The position numbers were made by a program, and so were the translations under genes. Shown here piece after piece: positions 1 through 9,585 of a DNA stretch of 52,458 nt (positions are counted from its first letter, which is position 1; the number at the start of each line of letters is the position of its first letter). The stretch is from Comamonadaceae bacterium (lineage in GTDB: Bacteria > Pseudomonadota > Gammaproteobacteria > Burkholderiales > Burkholderiaceae_C): assembly GCA_947453965.1 (NCBI GenBank), contig CANGIQ010000021.1:1-52458 (forward strand). The letters are read 5' to 3'. A model generated the notes under the pieces. It saw nothing but the letters and a program-made list of their open reading frames with translations, ran no database searches and was not told the DNA's origin.

Positions 1-2
1 AA

Positions 3-338
3 AAGAGCCAATTGCTGGAACAAGGCTTGGGTTCAGGAAGCGCGGACGTTTCAAAGATACAAAACCAAGTCAAAGCGTTGGACCAAAAAATTGGCGATCT
101 CAGTGGGCAAGTCAATGCGCTAACCAACAAGGTTGCAGTGGAAGATGGTTACATCCAAGAGGCGGGGCAATACCTGAAGTCGCAGGCGCAAGGCAGCCTG
201 GCCGATGGCGAGCAATGGTTGAAGGATTTCTACCAGCAGCGCACGCAGATGTATCCGGCAGAGGCCAAGCGTTATCAGTTGGAGCTGGAGTCTTTGCTCA
301 AGCAATACCGCGAAGAGCAAAAAGCCAAGAGCAAATGA
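3..338 (+). CDS. 3' end of a hypothetical coiled-coil protein (partial)
   Basis: The reading frame is open from the first bases of the window to a TGA at 336-338, so this is the C-terminal part of a longer gene that starts outside. The visible 112 residues are rich in Gln, Lys, Glu and Leu with heptad-like spacing (around VSKIQNQVKALDQKIGDL and the last 40 residues), which suggests coiled coil. There is no Cys, no membrane segment and no motif I recognise. A TTG at 12 could be taken as a start, but nothing upstream supports it. The function is unknown. The stop codon overlaps the ATG of a tiny downstream ORF (ATGA at 335-338). Confidence 0.7.
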   Translation, partial: KSQLLEQGLGSGSADVSKIQNQVKALDQKIGDLSGQVNALTNKVAVEDGYIQEAGQYLKSQAQGSLADGEQWLKDFYQQRTQMYPAEAKRYQLELESLLKQYREEQKAKSK

Positions 339-421
339 TGCATGCGTCGACACTTAAACCATGGCTGGCTGCAATCCTGTTGCTGTGCTGCGGCGTCAGC
401 TGCGCAGACGTAACGAAGTAG
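335..421 (+). CDS. Possible 28-residue signal-peptide-like small protein
   Basis: The ATG at 335 overlaps the stop of the upstream gene in an ATGA arrangement typical of translational coupling. The product would be 28 residues: a short polar start (MMHASTLKPW), a hydrophobic run (LAAILLLCCGV), then SCADVTK. It resembles a signal peptide or lipoprotein leader with almost no mature part. It may be a real small membrane peptide, the remnant of a deleted exported protein, or chance. No homologue is recognised, and coding is supported only by the overlap and the amino-acid pattern. Confidence 0.3.
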   Translation: MMHASTLKPWLAAILLLCCGVSCADVTK

Positions 422-431
422 GGTTTAAAAC

Positions 432-463
432 GTTGACCGAAATATTTAAATATTTACGTCAAC
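432..463. repeat. 32-base AT-rich palindrome upstream of the Ala-rich protein gene
   Basis: The two arms GTTGAC (432-437) and GTCAAC (458-463) flank two abutting copies of AAATATTT (440-447 and 448-455). The 16-base centre is itself a perfect palindrome; only the two bases on each side between arm and centre fail to match. It lies 11 bases after the tiny ORF and 72 bases before the next start codon in otherwise GC-rich DNA. That position fits an operator or promoter element. A terminator role is less likely because no GC stem or T-run is present. Confidence 0.7.
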
Positions 464-534
464 AAGCGTGTTCCGAGTGCCGTTGAATACTCACTCCGAT
501 GTTGGAGTTGTTCAATCACCGTAAAGGAATTTAT

Positions 535-783
535 ATGAACAAGCTGATTGCCTCTTTGATCGTTGGTGCTTTTTCTGCTGCCGCGTTCGCAACGACACCC
601 GTTGCTCCAGTGGCAACACCCGCAACCGCAGCACCTGTTGCCGCAGCTGTGGCTGCGAAAGCAGAAGCCGCGCCTGCTGCGAAAGCAGAGGCTCACAAAG
701 CTGTGAGGGAAAAGAAAGTTTCAGCGAAGGCTGATGCCGCCAAGACCGTGGGCTCGGTAGCACCTGCGGCTGCGATCAAGTAA
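535..783 (+). CDS. Small Ala/Lys-rich exported protein
   Basis: The product has 82 residues starting at ATG 535, chosen because AAAGGA lies eight bases upstream and the protein then opens with a clear signal peptide (MNKLIASLIVGAFSAAAFA, cleavage after AFA). The mature part is low complexity, first Ala/Pro/Val/Thr, then Ala/Lys/Glu repeats such as AAKAEA and KADAAK, with a basic central patch (VREKKVSAK). Such histone-H1-like tails are seen in many small periplasmic proteins of unknown role in Burkholderiales. It stands alone and converges with mnmA, whose stop is three bases away. No function is assigned. Confidence 0.75.
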   Translation: MNKLIASLIVGAFSAAAFATTPVAPVATPATAAPVAAAVAAKAEAAPAAKAEAHKAVREKKVSAKADAAKTVGSVAPAAAIK

Positions 784-786
784 AGC

Positions 787-1941
787 TCAGGCTGGGGTTG
801 TTTGCAGCGCTGCAGCGCTTGCAATGACCCCGCCGCCCAAACACACATCGCCGTCATACAACACAGCCGACTGGCCCGGTGTGACGGCCCACTGAGGATC
901 ATCAAAGGCGAGTACCAGCTCGCCTTTGTCGTTGTAGCTCAGCGCGCACGGTGCATCGGCTTGGCGGTAGCGAGTTTTGGCAGCGTAGCGCCCGGGTGTG
1001 GGTGCTTGGGGTGCGCACCAGCTCAAATCATCGGCATGCAATGAGCCGTAGAGTAACCAGGGATGGTCATGGCCTTGCACCACGTACAAGGTGTTGGTGG
1101 CCAAGTCTTTGCGGGCCACAAACCAGGGTTGGTGTTCACCGGCGCCACGCAACCCGCGCGCGCGCAGTGCTTCCATGTCTGCGCCTTTGGCCTTGAGGCC
1201 GCCAATGCCCAAACCTTGGCGTTGACCCAGGGTGTAAAAACTCAGGCCCACATGCGTGCCAATTTTGCGGCCGCGTTCGTCTTTGATGGGGCCGGGTTCG
1301 TTGGCAATGTAGCGGTTTAAAAATTCACGGAACGGGCGTTCACCGATGAAGCAAATGCCGGTGGAGTCTTTTTTCTTGGCGTTGGGTAAGCCAATTTCAT
1401 CCGCAATGCGGCGCACTTCGGTTTTGTGCAGCTCGCCTACGGGGAACAAGGTTTTGGACAGCTGCGCTTGGTTCAAGCGGTGCAAAAAGTAGCTTTGGTC
1501 TTTGCTGGGATCCAAGCCCTTGAGCAGTTGAAACTCGCCATCCATTTCACGCACGCGGCAGTAGTGGCCGGTGGCAATTTTTTCTGCGCCTAGGCGCATG
1601 GCATGGTCTAAGAACGCTTTGAACTTGATTTCAGCGTTGCACAAAATGTCGGGGTTGGGTGTGCGGCCGCCTTGGTACTCGCGCAAGAACTCGGCAAACA
1701 CGCGGTCTTTGTACTCAGCGGCAAAGTTGACGTGTTCAATCTCGATGCCAATCACGTCGGCCACGGCAGCGGCGTCCACGAAGTCGATGTTGGACGAGCA
1801 GTACTCGCTGTCGTCATCGTCTTCCCAGTTTTTCATGAAGATGCCGACCACGTCGTAGCCTTGTTGTTTGAGCAGGTAGGCGCTGACCGCAGAGTCCACG
1901 CCACCGCTCAAGCCCACCACGACACGTTTGTTATTTGCCAT
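787..1941 (-). CDS. mnmA: tRNA-specific 2-thiouridylase MnmA
   Basis: MnmA makes 2-thiouridine at wobble position 34 of tRNA-Lys, -Glu and -Gln, using ATP and sulfur relayed by the Tus/IscS pathway. The 384-residue product has the PP-loop SGGVDS at residues 12-17. The two catalytic cysteines are visible as C101 ([11 protein letters not shown]) and C197 ([10 protein letters not shown]). Length is close to the family norm. An upstream in-frame start exists, but ATG 1941 begins the conserved N-terminus. There is no Shine-Dalgarno; instead GATAAT ends exactly six bases before the ATG, suggesting a leaderless transcript in addition to readthrough from the Nudix gene, whose stop lies seven bases upstream. 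Confidence 0.97.
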   Translation of the reverse strand: MANNKRVVVGLSGGVDSAVSAYLLKQQGYDVVGIFMKNWEDDDDSEYCSSNIDFVDAAAVADVIGIEIEHVNFAAEYKDRVFAEFLREYQGGRTPNPDILCNAEIKFKAFLDHAMRLGAEKIATGHYCRVREMDGEFQLLKGLDPSKDQSYFLHRLNQAQLSKTLFPVGELHKTEVRRIADEIGLPNAKKKDSTGICFIGERPFREFLNRYIANEPGPIKDERGRKIGTHVGLSFYTLGQRQGLGIGGLKAKGADMEALRARGLRGAGEHQPWFVARKDLATNTLYVVQGHDHPWLLYGSLHADDLSWCAPQAPTPGRYAAKTRYRQADAPCALSYNDKGELVLAFDDPQWAVTPGQSAVLYDGDVCLGGGVIASAAALQTTPA

Positions 1942-1947
1942 GGGGCA

Positions 1948-1953
1948 ATTATC
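1948..1953 (-). promoter_or_regulatory. -10-like element GATAAT, six bases before mnmA
   Basis: On the minus strand the sequence reads GATAAT, then TGCCCC, then the mnmA ATG at 1941. The hexamer matches the sigma-70 -10 consensus at five of six positions and contains the TAA stop of the Nudix gene. The spacing would put transcription start on or next to the A of the ATG. No convincing -35 box was found. Confidence 0.5.
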
Positions 1954-2449
1954 CCTGTGGGGGATGACCCACGCTGGGGTCGGTGTACACCAGTTCGAGC
2001 GGAAAGCGTTGGCCCGCCGCATGTTCTTCGATGCAGCGCAGCACCAACGGGCTGCGCAGTCGGTGGGTTTGCGCGCGGACTTCGTCGACGCTCATCCACA
2101 AGGTGCGCACAATGCCGGTGTCCAGCGTCGCGCCTGGCACTTGCTCACCCAGTTCGCCGCAATAGGCAAAGCGCAAGTAGGTGATGTCTTCGGCGGCGCG
2201 GCCTTCGCGTGCGGGGCGTTGCAAGCGCGACATGTAGACGCCCACCAAGGCCGTGGGTGTGAAGCGGTAGGTGGTTTCTTCCAAGGCCTCACGCGCGCAA
2301 CCTGCTTCAGGCGCTTCTCCGGGGTCGAGGTGTCCCGCCGGGTTGTTCAGGCGCAAACCCTCGGGCGTGTGTTCTTCGATCAGCAGGTAGCGTCCGTCGC
2401 GCTCGATGATGGCGGCGACGGTGACGCTGGGTTTCCAACGTTTATTCAT
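1949..2449 (-). CDS. Nudix hydrolase, NudJ-like
   Basis: This 166-residue protein carries a Nudix box at residues 39-60: G39, E45, then R53-E54-A-L-E57-E58, the metal-binding core of the family. Nudix enzymes hydrolyse a nucleoside diphosphate linked to another group; NudJ-type members act on thiamine pyrophosphate precursors and nucleoside tri- and diphosphates. The last glycine of the consensus is replaced by Thr (EETTY), which is common in this subgroup. It is the first gene of a minus-strand pair with mnmA, an arrangement shared by many gamma- and betaproteobacteria. GATAAT precedes the ATG by six bases and no ribosome binding site is seen. Substrate is not certain. Confidence 0.9.
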   Translation of the reverse strand: MNKRWKPSVTVAAIIERDGRYLLIEEHTPEGLRLNNPAGHLDPGEAPEAGCAREALEETTYRFTPTALVGVYMSRLQRPAREGRAAEDITYLRFAYCGELGEQVPGATLDTGIVRTLWMSVDEVRAQTHRLRSPLVLRCIEEHAAGQRFPLELVYTDPSVGHPPQG

Positions 2450-2455
2450 CTGCGC

Positions 2456-2461
2456 ATTATC
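2456..2461 (-). promoter_or_regulatory. -10-like element GATAAT, six bases before the Nudix gene
   Basis: The minus strand reads GATAAT-GCGCAG-ATG, with the ATG at 2449. The geometry is the same as at mnmA, argS, rpe and trpL in this window and predicts a transcript that begins at the start codon. No clear -35 box is visible. Confidence 0.5.
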
Positions 2462-2550
2462 TTTCGGGTAAGTCCGAGCCGAGAGGCTTTGTTTCTGGTG
2501 TAACCTTTCATGACTCTGACAACAACACTTATTTCCCCGAGGAGACCCCC

Positions 2551-3681
<1,131 letters not shown>

Positions 3682-3696
3682 AAAGGAATTCGAATC

Positions 3697-4026
3697 ATGG
3701 ATGCTGTGTCACCCACCCTTGTCAACCTCATTATTTTTGTGCTCGCCATCTACGTGGGCTACCACGTGGTGTGGACCGTCACACCCGCTTTGCACACCCC
3801 GCTGATGGCGGTGACCAATGCGATCTCGGCCATCGTCATCGTGGGCGCCATGTTGGCGGCTGCGATGACCGAAACCACCCTGGGCAAAACCATGGGTGTG
3901 CTGGCGGTGGCGCTGGCTGCGGTCAACGTGTTTGGTGGCTTCATGGTCACACGCCGCATGCTGGAAATGTTCAAGAAAAAAGAAAAACCAGCCAAAGCCG
4001 CTGAGCACGCAGGAGACAAAGCATGA
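3697..4026 (+). CDS. pntAB: NAD(P) transhydrogenase subunit alpha, part 2 (membrane segment)
   Basis: This 109-residue membrane protein is the dII portion of the alpha subunit, supplying part of the proton channel. Three to four hydrophobic helices are visible (about residues 9-29, 35-55 and 61-82), with a charged C-terminus rich in Lys and Glu. In Escherichia coli the same segment is fused to PntAA; the split form is usual in many alpha- and betaproteobacteria. AAAAGGA precedes the start. Its stop overlaps the pntB ATG in an ATGA, so the two are translationally coupled. Confidence 0.95.
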   Translation: MDAVSPTLVNLIIFVLAIYVGYHVVWTVTPALHTPLMAVTNAISAIVIVGAMLAAAMTETTLGKTMGVLAVALAAVNVFGGFMVTRRMLEMFKKKEKPAKAAEHAGDKA

Positions 4027-5522
4027 GCATGGACTTTGTGTCAATGAACTTGGTCACGCTGCTGTATTTGGTGGCGAGTATTTGTTTCATCCAAGCCTTG
4101 AAAGGCTTGAGTCACCCCACTACGTCGATTCGCGGCAACGTGTTTGGCATGACCGGCATGACGATTGCGGTGCTCACCACCGCAGCCTTGATCGTCAAGC
4201 TCTCGGGGTCCTCGCTCGGCATGGGCTGGGTATTGTTGGGCTTGGTGGTGGGCGGCGGTGCCGGCACGATCATGGCGCAGCGCGTCGAGATGACCAAGAT
4301 GCCCGAGCTGGTGGCTTTCATGCACAGCATGATTGGTTTGGCTGCCGTGTTCATCGGTGTGGCGGCCGTGGCCGAGCCTTGGGCGTTTGGCATCACGCCC
4401 GCGCCGCAAGAGCTGATCACCAAAATGCAAACCACGTCTGGCGTGGTCATCACCGAGATGGTGCAACGTTTCCCGATTCCGGCAGGTAACCGTTTGGAGC
4501 TGTTCTTGGGCGCGGCGATTGGTGCCATCACGTTCAGCGGCTCGGTGATTGCGTTCGGCAAGCTGTCGGGCAAATACAAATTCCGTTTGTTCCAAGGTGC
4601 GCCGGTGAGTTTTTCGGGTCAGCACATGCTCAACCTGGTGTTGGGCTTGGCCACGATTGGCTTGGGCCTGATGTTTGTGGCGACCGAAAGCTGGACCGCT
4701 TTCTTCGCCATGCTGGCGCTGTCGTTTGTGATGGGCGTGCTCATCATCATCCCGATTGGCGGCGCTGACATGCCGGTGGTGGTGTCCATGCTCAACAGCT
4801 ATTCGGGCTGGGCGGCTGCGGGCATTGGCTTCTCGCTCAACAACAGCATGCTGATCATTGCCGGTTCTCTGGTGGGCAGCTCAGGCGCGATCCTGAGTTA
4901 CATCATGTGCAAGGCGATGAACCGCTCGTTCTTCAGCGTGATCTTGGGTGGCTTTGGCGCCGAGGCGGTGACCACAGGCGCAGGCGGCCAAGAACAACGC
5001 CCGGTCAAGAGCGGCAGTGCCGATGACGCGGCTTACATCCTGGCCAACGCCGAGACGGTGGTGATCGTGCCAGGTTACGGCTTGGCCGTGGCGCGTGCCC
5101 AGCATGCGGTGAATGAATTGGCCGAGAAACTGATGCACAAAGGCATCACGGTGAAGTACGCGATTCACCCTGTGGCGGGGCGTATGCCGGGCCACATGAA
5201 CGTGTTGCTGGCCGAGGCCGAAGTGCCTTATGACCAAGTGTTTGAGATGGAAGACATCAACGGCGAGTTTGGTCAAGCCGATGTGGCCATCATCTTGGGT
5301 GCCAACGACGTGGTGAACCCCGCGGCATTGACCAAGGGTTCACCCATTTACGGCATGCCGATTTTGGAAGCCTACAAAGCCAAGACCATCATCGTCAACA
5401 AACGCTCGATGGCGGCGGGCTATGCCGGTTTGGACAACGAGTTGTTCTATATGGACAAAACCATGATGGTGTTTGGCGACGCCAAGAAGGTGGTGGAAGA
5501 CATGGTGAAGGCGGTTGAATAA
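4023..5522 (+). CDS. pntB: NAD(P) transhydrogenase subunit beta
   Basis: PntB carries the rest of the membrane channel (dII) and the NADP(H)-binding dIII domain. The first about 270 residues of the 499 form multiple hydrophobic helices. The C-terminal part has the dIII signature VIVPGYGLAVARAQH, followed by YAIHPVAGRMPGHMNVLLAEA and GANDVVNP, which bind NADP(H). Length fits the family (about 460-500). The start overlaps pntAB by four bases; a second Met two codons later is also possible. The next gene, an acyl-CoA ligase, begins three bases after the stop, so readthrough transcription is likely. Confidence 0.97.
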   Translation: MSMDFVSMNLVTLLYLVASICFIQALKGLSHPTTSIRGNVFGMTGMTIAVLTTAALIVKLSGSSLGMGWVLLGLVVGGGAGTIMAQRVEMTKMPELVAFMHSMIGLAAVFIGVAAVAEPWAFGITPAPQELITKMQTTSGVVITEMVQRFPIPAGNRLELFLGAAIGAITFSGSVIAFGKLSGKYKFRLFQGAPVSFSGQHMLNLVLGLATIGLGLMFVATESWTAFFAMLALSFVMGVLIIIPIGGADMPVVVSMLNSYSGWAAAGIGFSLNNSMLIIAGSLVGSSGAILSYIMCKAMNRSFFSVILGGFGAEAVTTGAGGQEQRPVKSGSADDAAYILANAETVVIVPGYGLAVARAQHAVNELAEKLMHKGITVKYAIHPVAGRMPGHMNVLLAEAEVPYDQVFEMEDINGEFGQADVAIILGANDVVNPAALTKGSPIYGMPILEAYKAKTIIVNKRSMAAGYAGLDNELFYMDKTMMVFGDAKKVVEDMVKAVE

Positions 5523-5525
5523 AGC

Positions 5526-7202
5526 ATGATGAGTCGTCCTTGGTTGAGCGCCTACCCCGAAGGGGTGTCGGCAGACATTGACACCCGCACCTACAGCTCC
5601 TTGGTCGAGCTGATGCAAGACAGCTTCAAGCGGTTTGCCGATCGTCCGGCCTTCAGCTTCATGGGGCGTGATATGTCGTACGCCGAGCTCGACCGCTTGA
5701 GCCAGGTGTTGGCGGCTTATTTGCAAAGCTTGGGGCTGGTGTTTGGCGATCGCGTGGCCATCATGCTGCCCAACGTGCTGCAGTACCCCGTGGCAGTGGC
5801 CGCTGTATTGCGTGCCGGCTTTGTGGTGGTCAACATCAACCCCTTGTACACGGCACGCGAACTCGAGGTGCAACTCAAGGATGCGGATGCCAAAGCGGTG
5901 ATCATCTTGGAAAACTTTGCTGCCACGCTGCAGCAATGTCTGGATAAAACGCCTGTGCAACATGTGGTGTTGTGCGCCATGGGCGACCGTTTAGGCTTAC
6001 TCAAAGGCTTGTTGGTCAACCATGTGGTGCGCCGCGTCAAGAAAATGGTGCCCGTGTTCGATTTGCCCACGGCGGTGCGCTTTAACGATGCACTGGCCCA
6101 AGGCGAGCGTTGCACCTTGACCTTGCCCGCCATTGATGGCGAAGATTTGGCAGCCTTGCAATACACCGGCGGCACCACCGGTGTGGCCAAAGGCGCAGAG
6201 TTGCTGCACCGCAATTTGGTGGCCAATGTCTTGCAGTCGGAGATGTGGAATTCACCCGCGCTCAAACGCATTCCGGCGAACGAGCAGGTGACGTTTGTGT
6301 GCGCCTTGCCGCTGTATCACATCTTCGCGTTCACCATCAACATGATGTCGAGTCTGCGCATGGGTGGACGCTCGATTTTGATTCCCAATCCGCGCGACAT
6401 TCCAGCCGTGTGCAAAGAGCTGTCTAAGCAGCGCTTTCATATTTTTCCGGCTGTGAACACCTTGTTCAACGCACTCGCCAACCATCCTGATTTCAGCAAA
6501 GTCGATTGGTCACATTTGGTGGTGTCTTTGGGTGGCGGCACGGCAGTGCAAGGTGCGGTGGCCAAACTGTGGTTGGAGAAAACAGGTTGCCCGATTTGCG
6601 AAGGTTATGGCCTGTCAGAGACCAGCCCGTCGGCCAGTTGCAATCCGGTGACGAGCACGGCCTACACCGGCACCATTGGTGTGCCGATTCCCAGCACCGA
6701 GATGAAGATCATCGACGACGATGGCAATGAAGTGCCTGTCGGACAGCCGGGTGAAATTGCCATTCGCGGCCCGCAGGTGATGGCCGGTTACTGGCAGCGC
6801 CCAGATGAGACCGCCCGTGTAATGACGGTGGATGGTTTCTTCAAGTCGGGCGACATCGGCATCATGGACGAGCGGGGTTTCTTTCGCATCGTGGATCGTA
6901 AAAAAGACATGATCTTGGTCAGCGGCTTCAACGTCTACCCCAACGAGGTGGAAGATGTGGTGGCCAGTTTGCCCGGTGTGTTGGAGTGCGCGGTGATCGG
7001 CATTCCTGACGAGCGCTCCGGCGAAGCGGTCAAGTTGGTGGTGGTTAAAAAAGATCCTGCCTTGACTGAAGCCGAGGTGCGTGAGCACTGCAAGCACAAC
7101 CTCACCGGTTACAAATTGCCGCGTGTGGTGGAGTTCCGCGATGAATTACCCAAAACCCCGGTGGGCAAAGTGCTGCGTCGCGAGCTGCGCGATCACAAAT
7201 GA
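5526..7202 (+). CDS. fadD: Long-chain fatty acid-CoA ligase
   Basis: The enzyme activates fatty acids to acyl-CoA through an acyl-AMP intermediate at the inner membrane. The 558-residue protein has the AMP-binding P-loop YTGGTTGVAKGA, the GYGLSETSP motif, and the fatty acyl-CoA synthetase signature around DGFFKSGDIG and RIVDRKKDMI. The C-terminal catalytic lysine motif is TPVGKVLRREL. Length and motifs match FadD (561 residues in E. coli). The start is ATG 5526, or ATG 5529; neither has a strong ribosome binding site. It follows pntB by three bases and overlaps mtnN by four (ATGA), so it sits in the middle of an operon. The exact chain-length range cannot be read from the sequence. Confidence 0.93.
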   Translation: MMSRPWLSAYPEGVSADIDTRTYSSLVELMQDSFKRFADRPAFSFMGRDMSYAELDRLSQVLAAYLQSLGLVFGDRVAIMLPNVLQYPVAVAAVLRAGFVVVNINPLYTARELEVQLKDADAKAVIILENFAATLQQCLDKTPVQHVVLCAMGDRLGLLKGLLVNHVVRRVKKMVPVFDLPTAVRFNDALAQGERCTLTLPAIDGEDLAALQYTGGTTGVAKGAELLHRNLVANVLQSEMWNSPALKRIPANEQVTFVCALPLYHIFAFTINMMSSLRMGGRSILIPNPRDIPAVCKELSKQRFHIFPAVNTLFNALANHPDFSKVDWSHLVVSLGGGTAVQGAVAKLWLEKTGCPICEGYGLSETSPSASCNPVTSTAYTGTIGVPIPSTEMKIIDDDGNEVPVGQPGEIAIRGPQVMAGYWQRPDETARVMTVDGFFKSGDIGIMDERGFFRIVDRKKDMILVSGFNVYPNEVEDVVASLPGVLECAVIGIPDERSGEAVKLVVVKKDPALTEAEVREHCKHNLTGYKLPRVVEFRDELPKTPVGKVLRRELRDHK

Positions 7203-7957
7203 CCCGCATTGCCTTGGTCAGCGCCATGCACGAAGAGCTGGCGGCGGTGCTGGCACGCATGCCCGATGAACACAAAACTGTCGTGGCTGGGCGCGAATTC
7301 TGGCTCGGGCATTGGCAGGGCCACGATGTGGTGGCTGTGCTGTCACGCATTGGCAAGGTGGCCGCAGCGACCACGGCCACGACCTTGATCGAGCACTTTG
7401 GCGTCACGCGCATGGTGTTCACGGGGGTGGCCGGTGGTCTGGCGCCGCATGTTCAGGTGGGCGATGTGGTGGTGGCGACGGAGTTTGTGCAGCACGACAT
7501 GGATGCCTCGCCCTTGTTTCCGCGCTATGAAGTGCCTTTGAGTGGCATGACCCGCTTTCCCTCCGATGCTGGATTGCGTGACGCTTTGCTTCACGCAGCT
7601 CCGTTGGCTCTACAAGATGTGGTCAATACGTTGCCCGCAAGCGAGTGGCTCGATATCAACTTAGCCGCTTCGCGTGTGCACCAAGGCCTGATTGCCAGTG
7701 GCGATCGGTTTGTGTCTAGCAGCGCAGAAAGTGCCGATTTGCAACAGCGCTTGCCAGATGCTTTGGCGGTGGAAATGGAGTGCGCCGCCATGGCGCAGGT
7801 GTGTCACGACTACGGCGTGCCCTTGGCTGCTGTGCGCACCATTTCAGACCGCGCCGACGATGCGGCGCATGTGGACTTTCCGCGTTTCATTCGCAGCATT
7901 GCCAGCCGTTACAGCGTGGCCGTGTTGGACCATTTCCTGGCCCAGCTGCCATGCTGA
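7199..7957 (+). CDS. mtnN: 5'-methylthioadenosine/S-adenosylhomocysteine nucleosidase
   Basis: MtnN (Pfs) hydrolyses the glycosidic bond of methylthioadenosine and adenosylhomocysteine, recycling by-products of SAM use. The 252 residues show the family pattern: N-terminal RIALVSAMHEE with the acid base E12, a ribose/phosphorylase-like core FTGVAGGL, VEMECAAMAQV for the substrate 2'-hydroxyl, and the catalytic Asp in ISDRADD. It begins in an ATGA overlap with the acyl-CoA ligase and ends the pntAA operon. It converges with corA, nine bases away, with no clear terminator hairpin between them. Confidence 0.93.
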   Translation: MTRIALVSAMHEELAAVLARMPDEHKTVVAGREFWLGHWQGHDVVAVLSRIGKVAAATTATTLIEHFGVTRMVFTGVAGGLAPHVQVGDVVVATEFVQHDMDASPLFPRYEVPLSGMTRFPSDAGLRDALLHAAPLALQDVVNTLPASEWLDINLAASRVHQGLIASGDRFVSSSAESADLQQRLPDALAVEMECAAMAQVCHDYGVPLAAVRTISDRADDAAHVDFPRFIRSIASRYSVAVLDHFLAQLPC

Positions 7958-7966
7958 GGCGCGAGT

Positions 7967-8953
7967 TTATTTGAGCCAGCCGCGCTTGCGGAAGTACCAC
8001 ATGGGCACCAAGGCGCTGGCCACCATCAGGGCCAGTGCGAAGGGGTAACCCCAGGTTTTGTCCAGTTCAGGCATGTGCTGGAAGTTCATGCCGTAGATGC
8101 TGGCAATCAAGGTTGGTGGCAGCAAGGCGACGCTGGCCACCGAGAAGATCTTGATGATCTTGTTCTGGTTGATGTTGATGAAACCCACGGTGGCGTCCAT
8201 CAAGAAGTTGATCTTGTCGAACAAAAACGCGGTGTGGTTGTCCAGCGATTCGATGTCACGCAAAATTTGGCGCGCTTCTTCAAATTGCTCGGCGTTGAGC
8301 ATGCGCGAGCGCATCATGAAACTCACCGCACGGCGGGTGTCCATCACGTTGCGGCGAATGCGCCCGTTCAAGTCTTCCTGGCGCGCGATGGCGCCCAGCA
8401 CATCACCGGCCAAGGCGTCGGTCACGTCTTCTGACAAAACCAATTTGCCCGCTTTTTCCAGCTGGTCGTAAATGCCTTCGAGCGTGTCGGCCGAGTACTC
8501 GGCATCGGCGTCAAACAGCTTGAGCAGCACTTCTTTGGCGTCTTCAATCAAGCCGGGCGCGCGACGGGCGCGCATGCGCAGCAGGCGAAACACCGGCACG
8601 TCTTCATCGTGGATGGAGAACAACACGCCACGGCTGCGCAGGGCGGCGTTGCTTTGGTTCAAGATGAAGGCCACACGCACTGTGCGGGGTTCGTCTTCGT
8701 CGGCAATCAAGAAGTCGCTGCGAATGTGCAGCTCGCCGTTGTCTTCTTCGTAGAAGCGGGCCGACTCCTCGATGTCCTCGTCCATCGCGTCTTCGGGGAT
8801 GGACAGGCCGTAGTACTGCTTGATCCAGCGTTTTTCCTCAAGCGTGGGCGCTTCAAGGTCAACCCAGATCGGTTGGAATTTGGAGAGTTCTTCCAGCGAT
8901 TCGATCTCTTCTTGAAAGAGACGACCGTTGGCCAGCGTAAAGATATTGAGCAT
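7967..8953 (-). CDS. corA: Magnesium/cobalt transporter CorA
   Basis: CorA is a pentameric inner-membrane Mg2+ channel. The 328-residue product has a long charged cytoplasmic domain and two C-terminal helices. The selectivity signature GMN is at residues 288-290 ([13 protein letters not shown]), and the protein ends in a basic tail. The start at 8953 is chosen because AAGGATCG lies just upstream and the longer frame adds an unrelated N-terminus. The gene stands alone on the minus strand, divergent from hpf across a 278-base intergenic region. Confidence 0.95.
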   Translation of the reverse strand: MLNIFTLANGRLFQEEIESLEELSKFQPIWVDLEAPTLEEKRWIKQYYGLSIPEDAMDEDIEESARFYEEDNGELHIRSDFLIADEDEPRTVRVAFILNQSNAALRSRGVLFSIHDEDVPVFRLLRMRARRAPGLIEDAKEVLLKLFDADAEYSADTLEGIYDQLEKAGKLVLSEDVTDALAGDVLGAIARQEDLNGRIRRNVMDTRRAVSFMMRSRMLNAEQFEEARQILRDIESLDNHTAFLFDKINFLMDATVGFININQNKIIKIFSVASVALLPPTLIASIYGMNFQHMPELDKTWGYPFALALMVASALVPMWYFRKRGWLK

Positions 8954-9000
8954 GGCGATCCTTGTGCGGGTGGCACGGAAATTCGAAGGGAAAAATATGC

Positions 9001-9047
9001 AGCTTTCGAATCCGAGCGGCACAAGGGCCTGGGGCGATCCGAAAGCT
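9001..9047. repeat. 12-base inverted repeat in the corA-hpf intergenic region
   Basis: AGCTTTCGAATC at 9001-9012 is matched by GATCCGAAAGCT at 9036-9047 with one transition mismatch and a 23-base loop. A small stem (CTACC/GGTAG, about 9046-9060) follows at once. The rest of 8954-9231 holds no gene; a T-run lies at 9145-9150 without a convincing stem before it. The repeat may be an hpf leader structure or a regulator site. Confidence 0.4.
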
Positions 9048-9231
9048 ACCGACTAGGGTAGGTTTCCAAGGAGAGAGCTCCGCTGTTGATGAAGTACAAA
9101 TTATCGCACCGAGAGGTCCAGAGATTAGGGTTTTCCGGAGGGCTTTTTTCACGTTTCTTTGCGCGCCACCCATTGCCTTTTTGGAGGAGCAGGCGCATAG
9201 TGAAACTGCCAATTCACCAAAGGAGGCTTAT

Positions 9232-9561
9232 ATGAACTTGACGATCAGTGGTCACCATCTTGAAGTTACCCCCGCTTTGCGCAGCTATGTGACAGGAAAA
9301 TTGGACCGAATTACGCGACATTTCGATCAGGTGGTGGATGTCAAAGTACTCCTCAGCATTGAAAACCAAAAGGAAAAAGAAGGTCGTCAAAAAGCCGAAT
9401 GCAACATCCACGTCAAAGGCAGTGACATGTTTGCCGAGAGCGCCCATGAGGACCTGTACGCCGCCGTGGACGAACTCGTCGACAAGCTCGACCGTCAGGT
9501 CGTGCGCCACAAAGACCGTTTGCAAAATCATCACCATGAGAGCCCCAAACGCCTGATGTAA
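9232..9561 (+). CDS. hpf: Ribosome hibernation promoting factor
   Basis: HPF binds the 30S decoding region in stationary phase and promotes inactive 100S ribosomes. The 109-residue product is the short form ([20 protein letters not shown] opening, basic middle, [12 protein letters not shown] end) without the long C-terminal dimerisation domain. AGGAGG lies seven bases before the ATG, the best ribosome binding site in the region. Many proteobacteria keep hpf directly behind rpoN; here rpoN is about 30 kb away at 39938, while ptsN and hprK still follow. A strong intrinsic terminator comes after the gene. Confidence 0.95.
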   Translation: MNLTISGHHLEVTPALRSYVTGKLDRITRHFDQVVDVKVLLSIENQKEKEGRQKAECNIHVKGSDMFAESAHEDLYAAVDELVDKLDRQVVRHKDRLQNHHHESPKRLM

Positions 9562-9585
9562 TGTTTTTGGTCACAAAAACTTCTC

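Noticed and set aside
8971..8986. Sigma-54-like site TGGCACG-N4-TTCGA upstream of hpf
   Set aside because: The -24 half is perfect, but the essential GC of the -12 half reads CG, and it lies about 245 bases from the hpf start.
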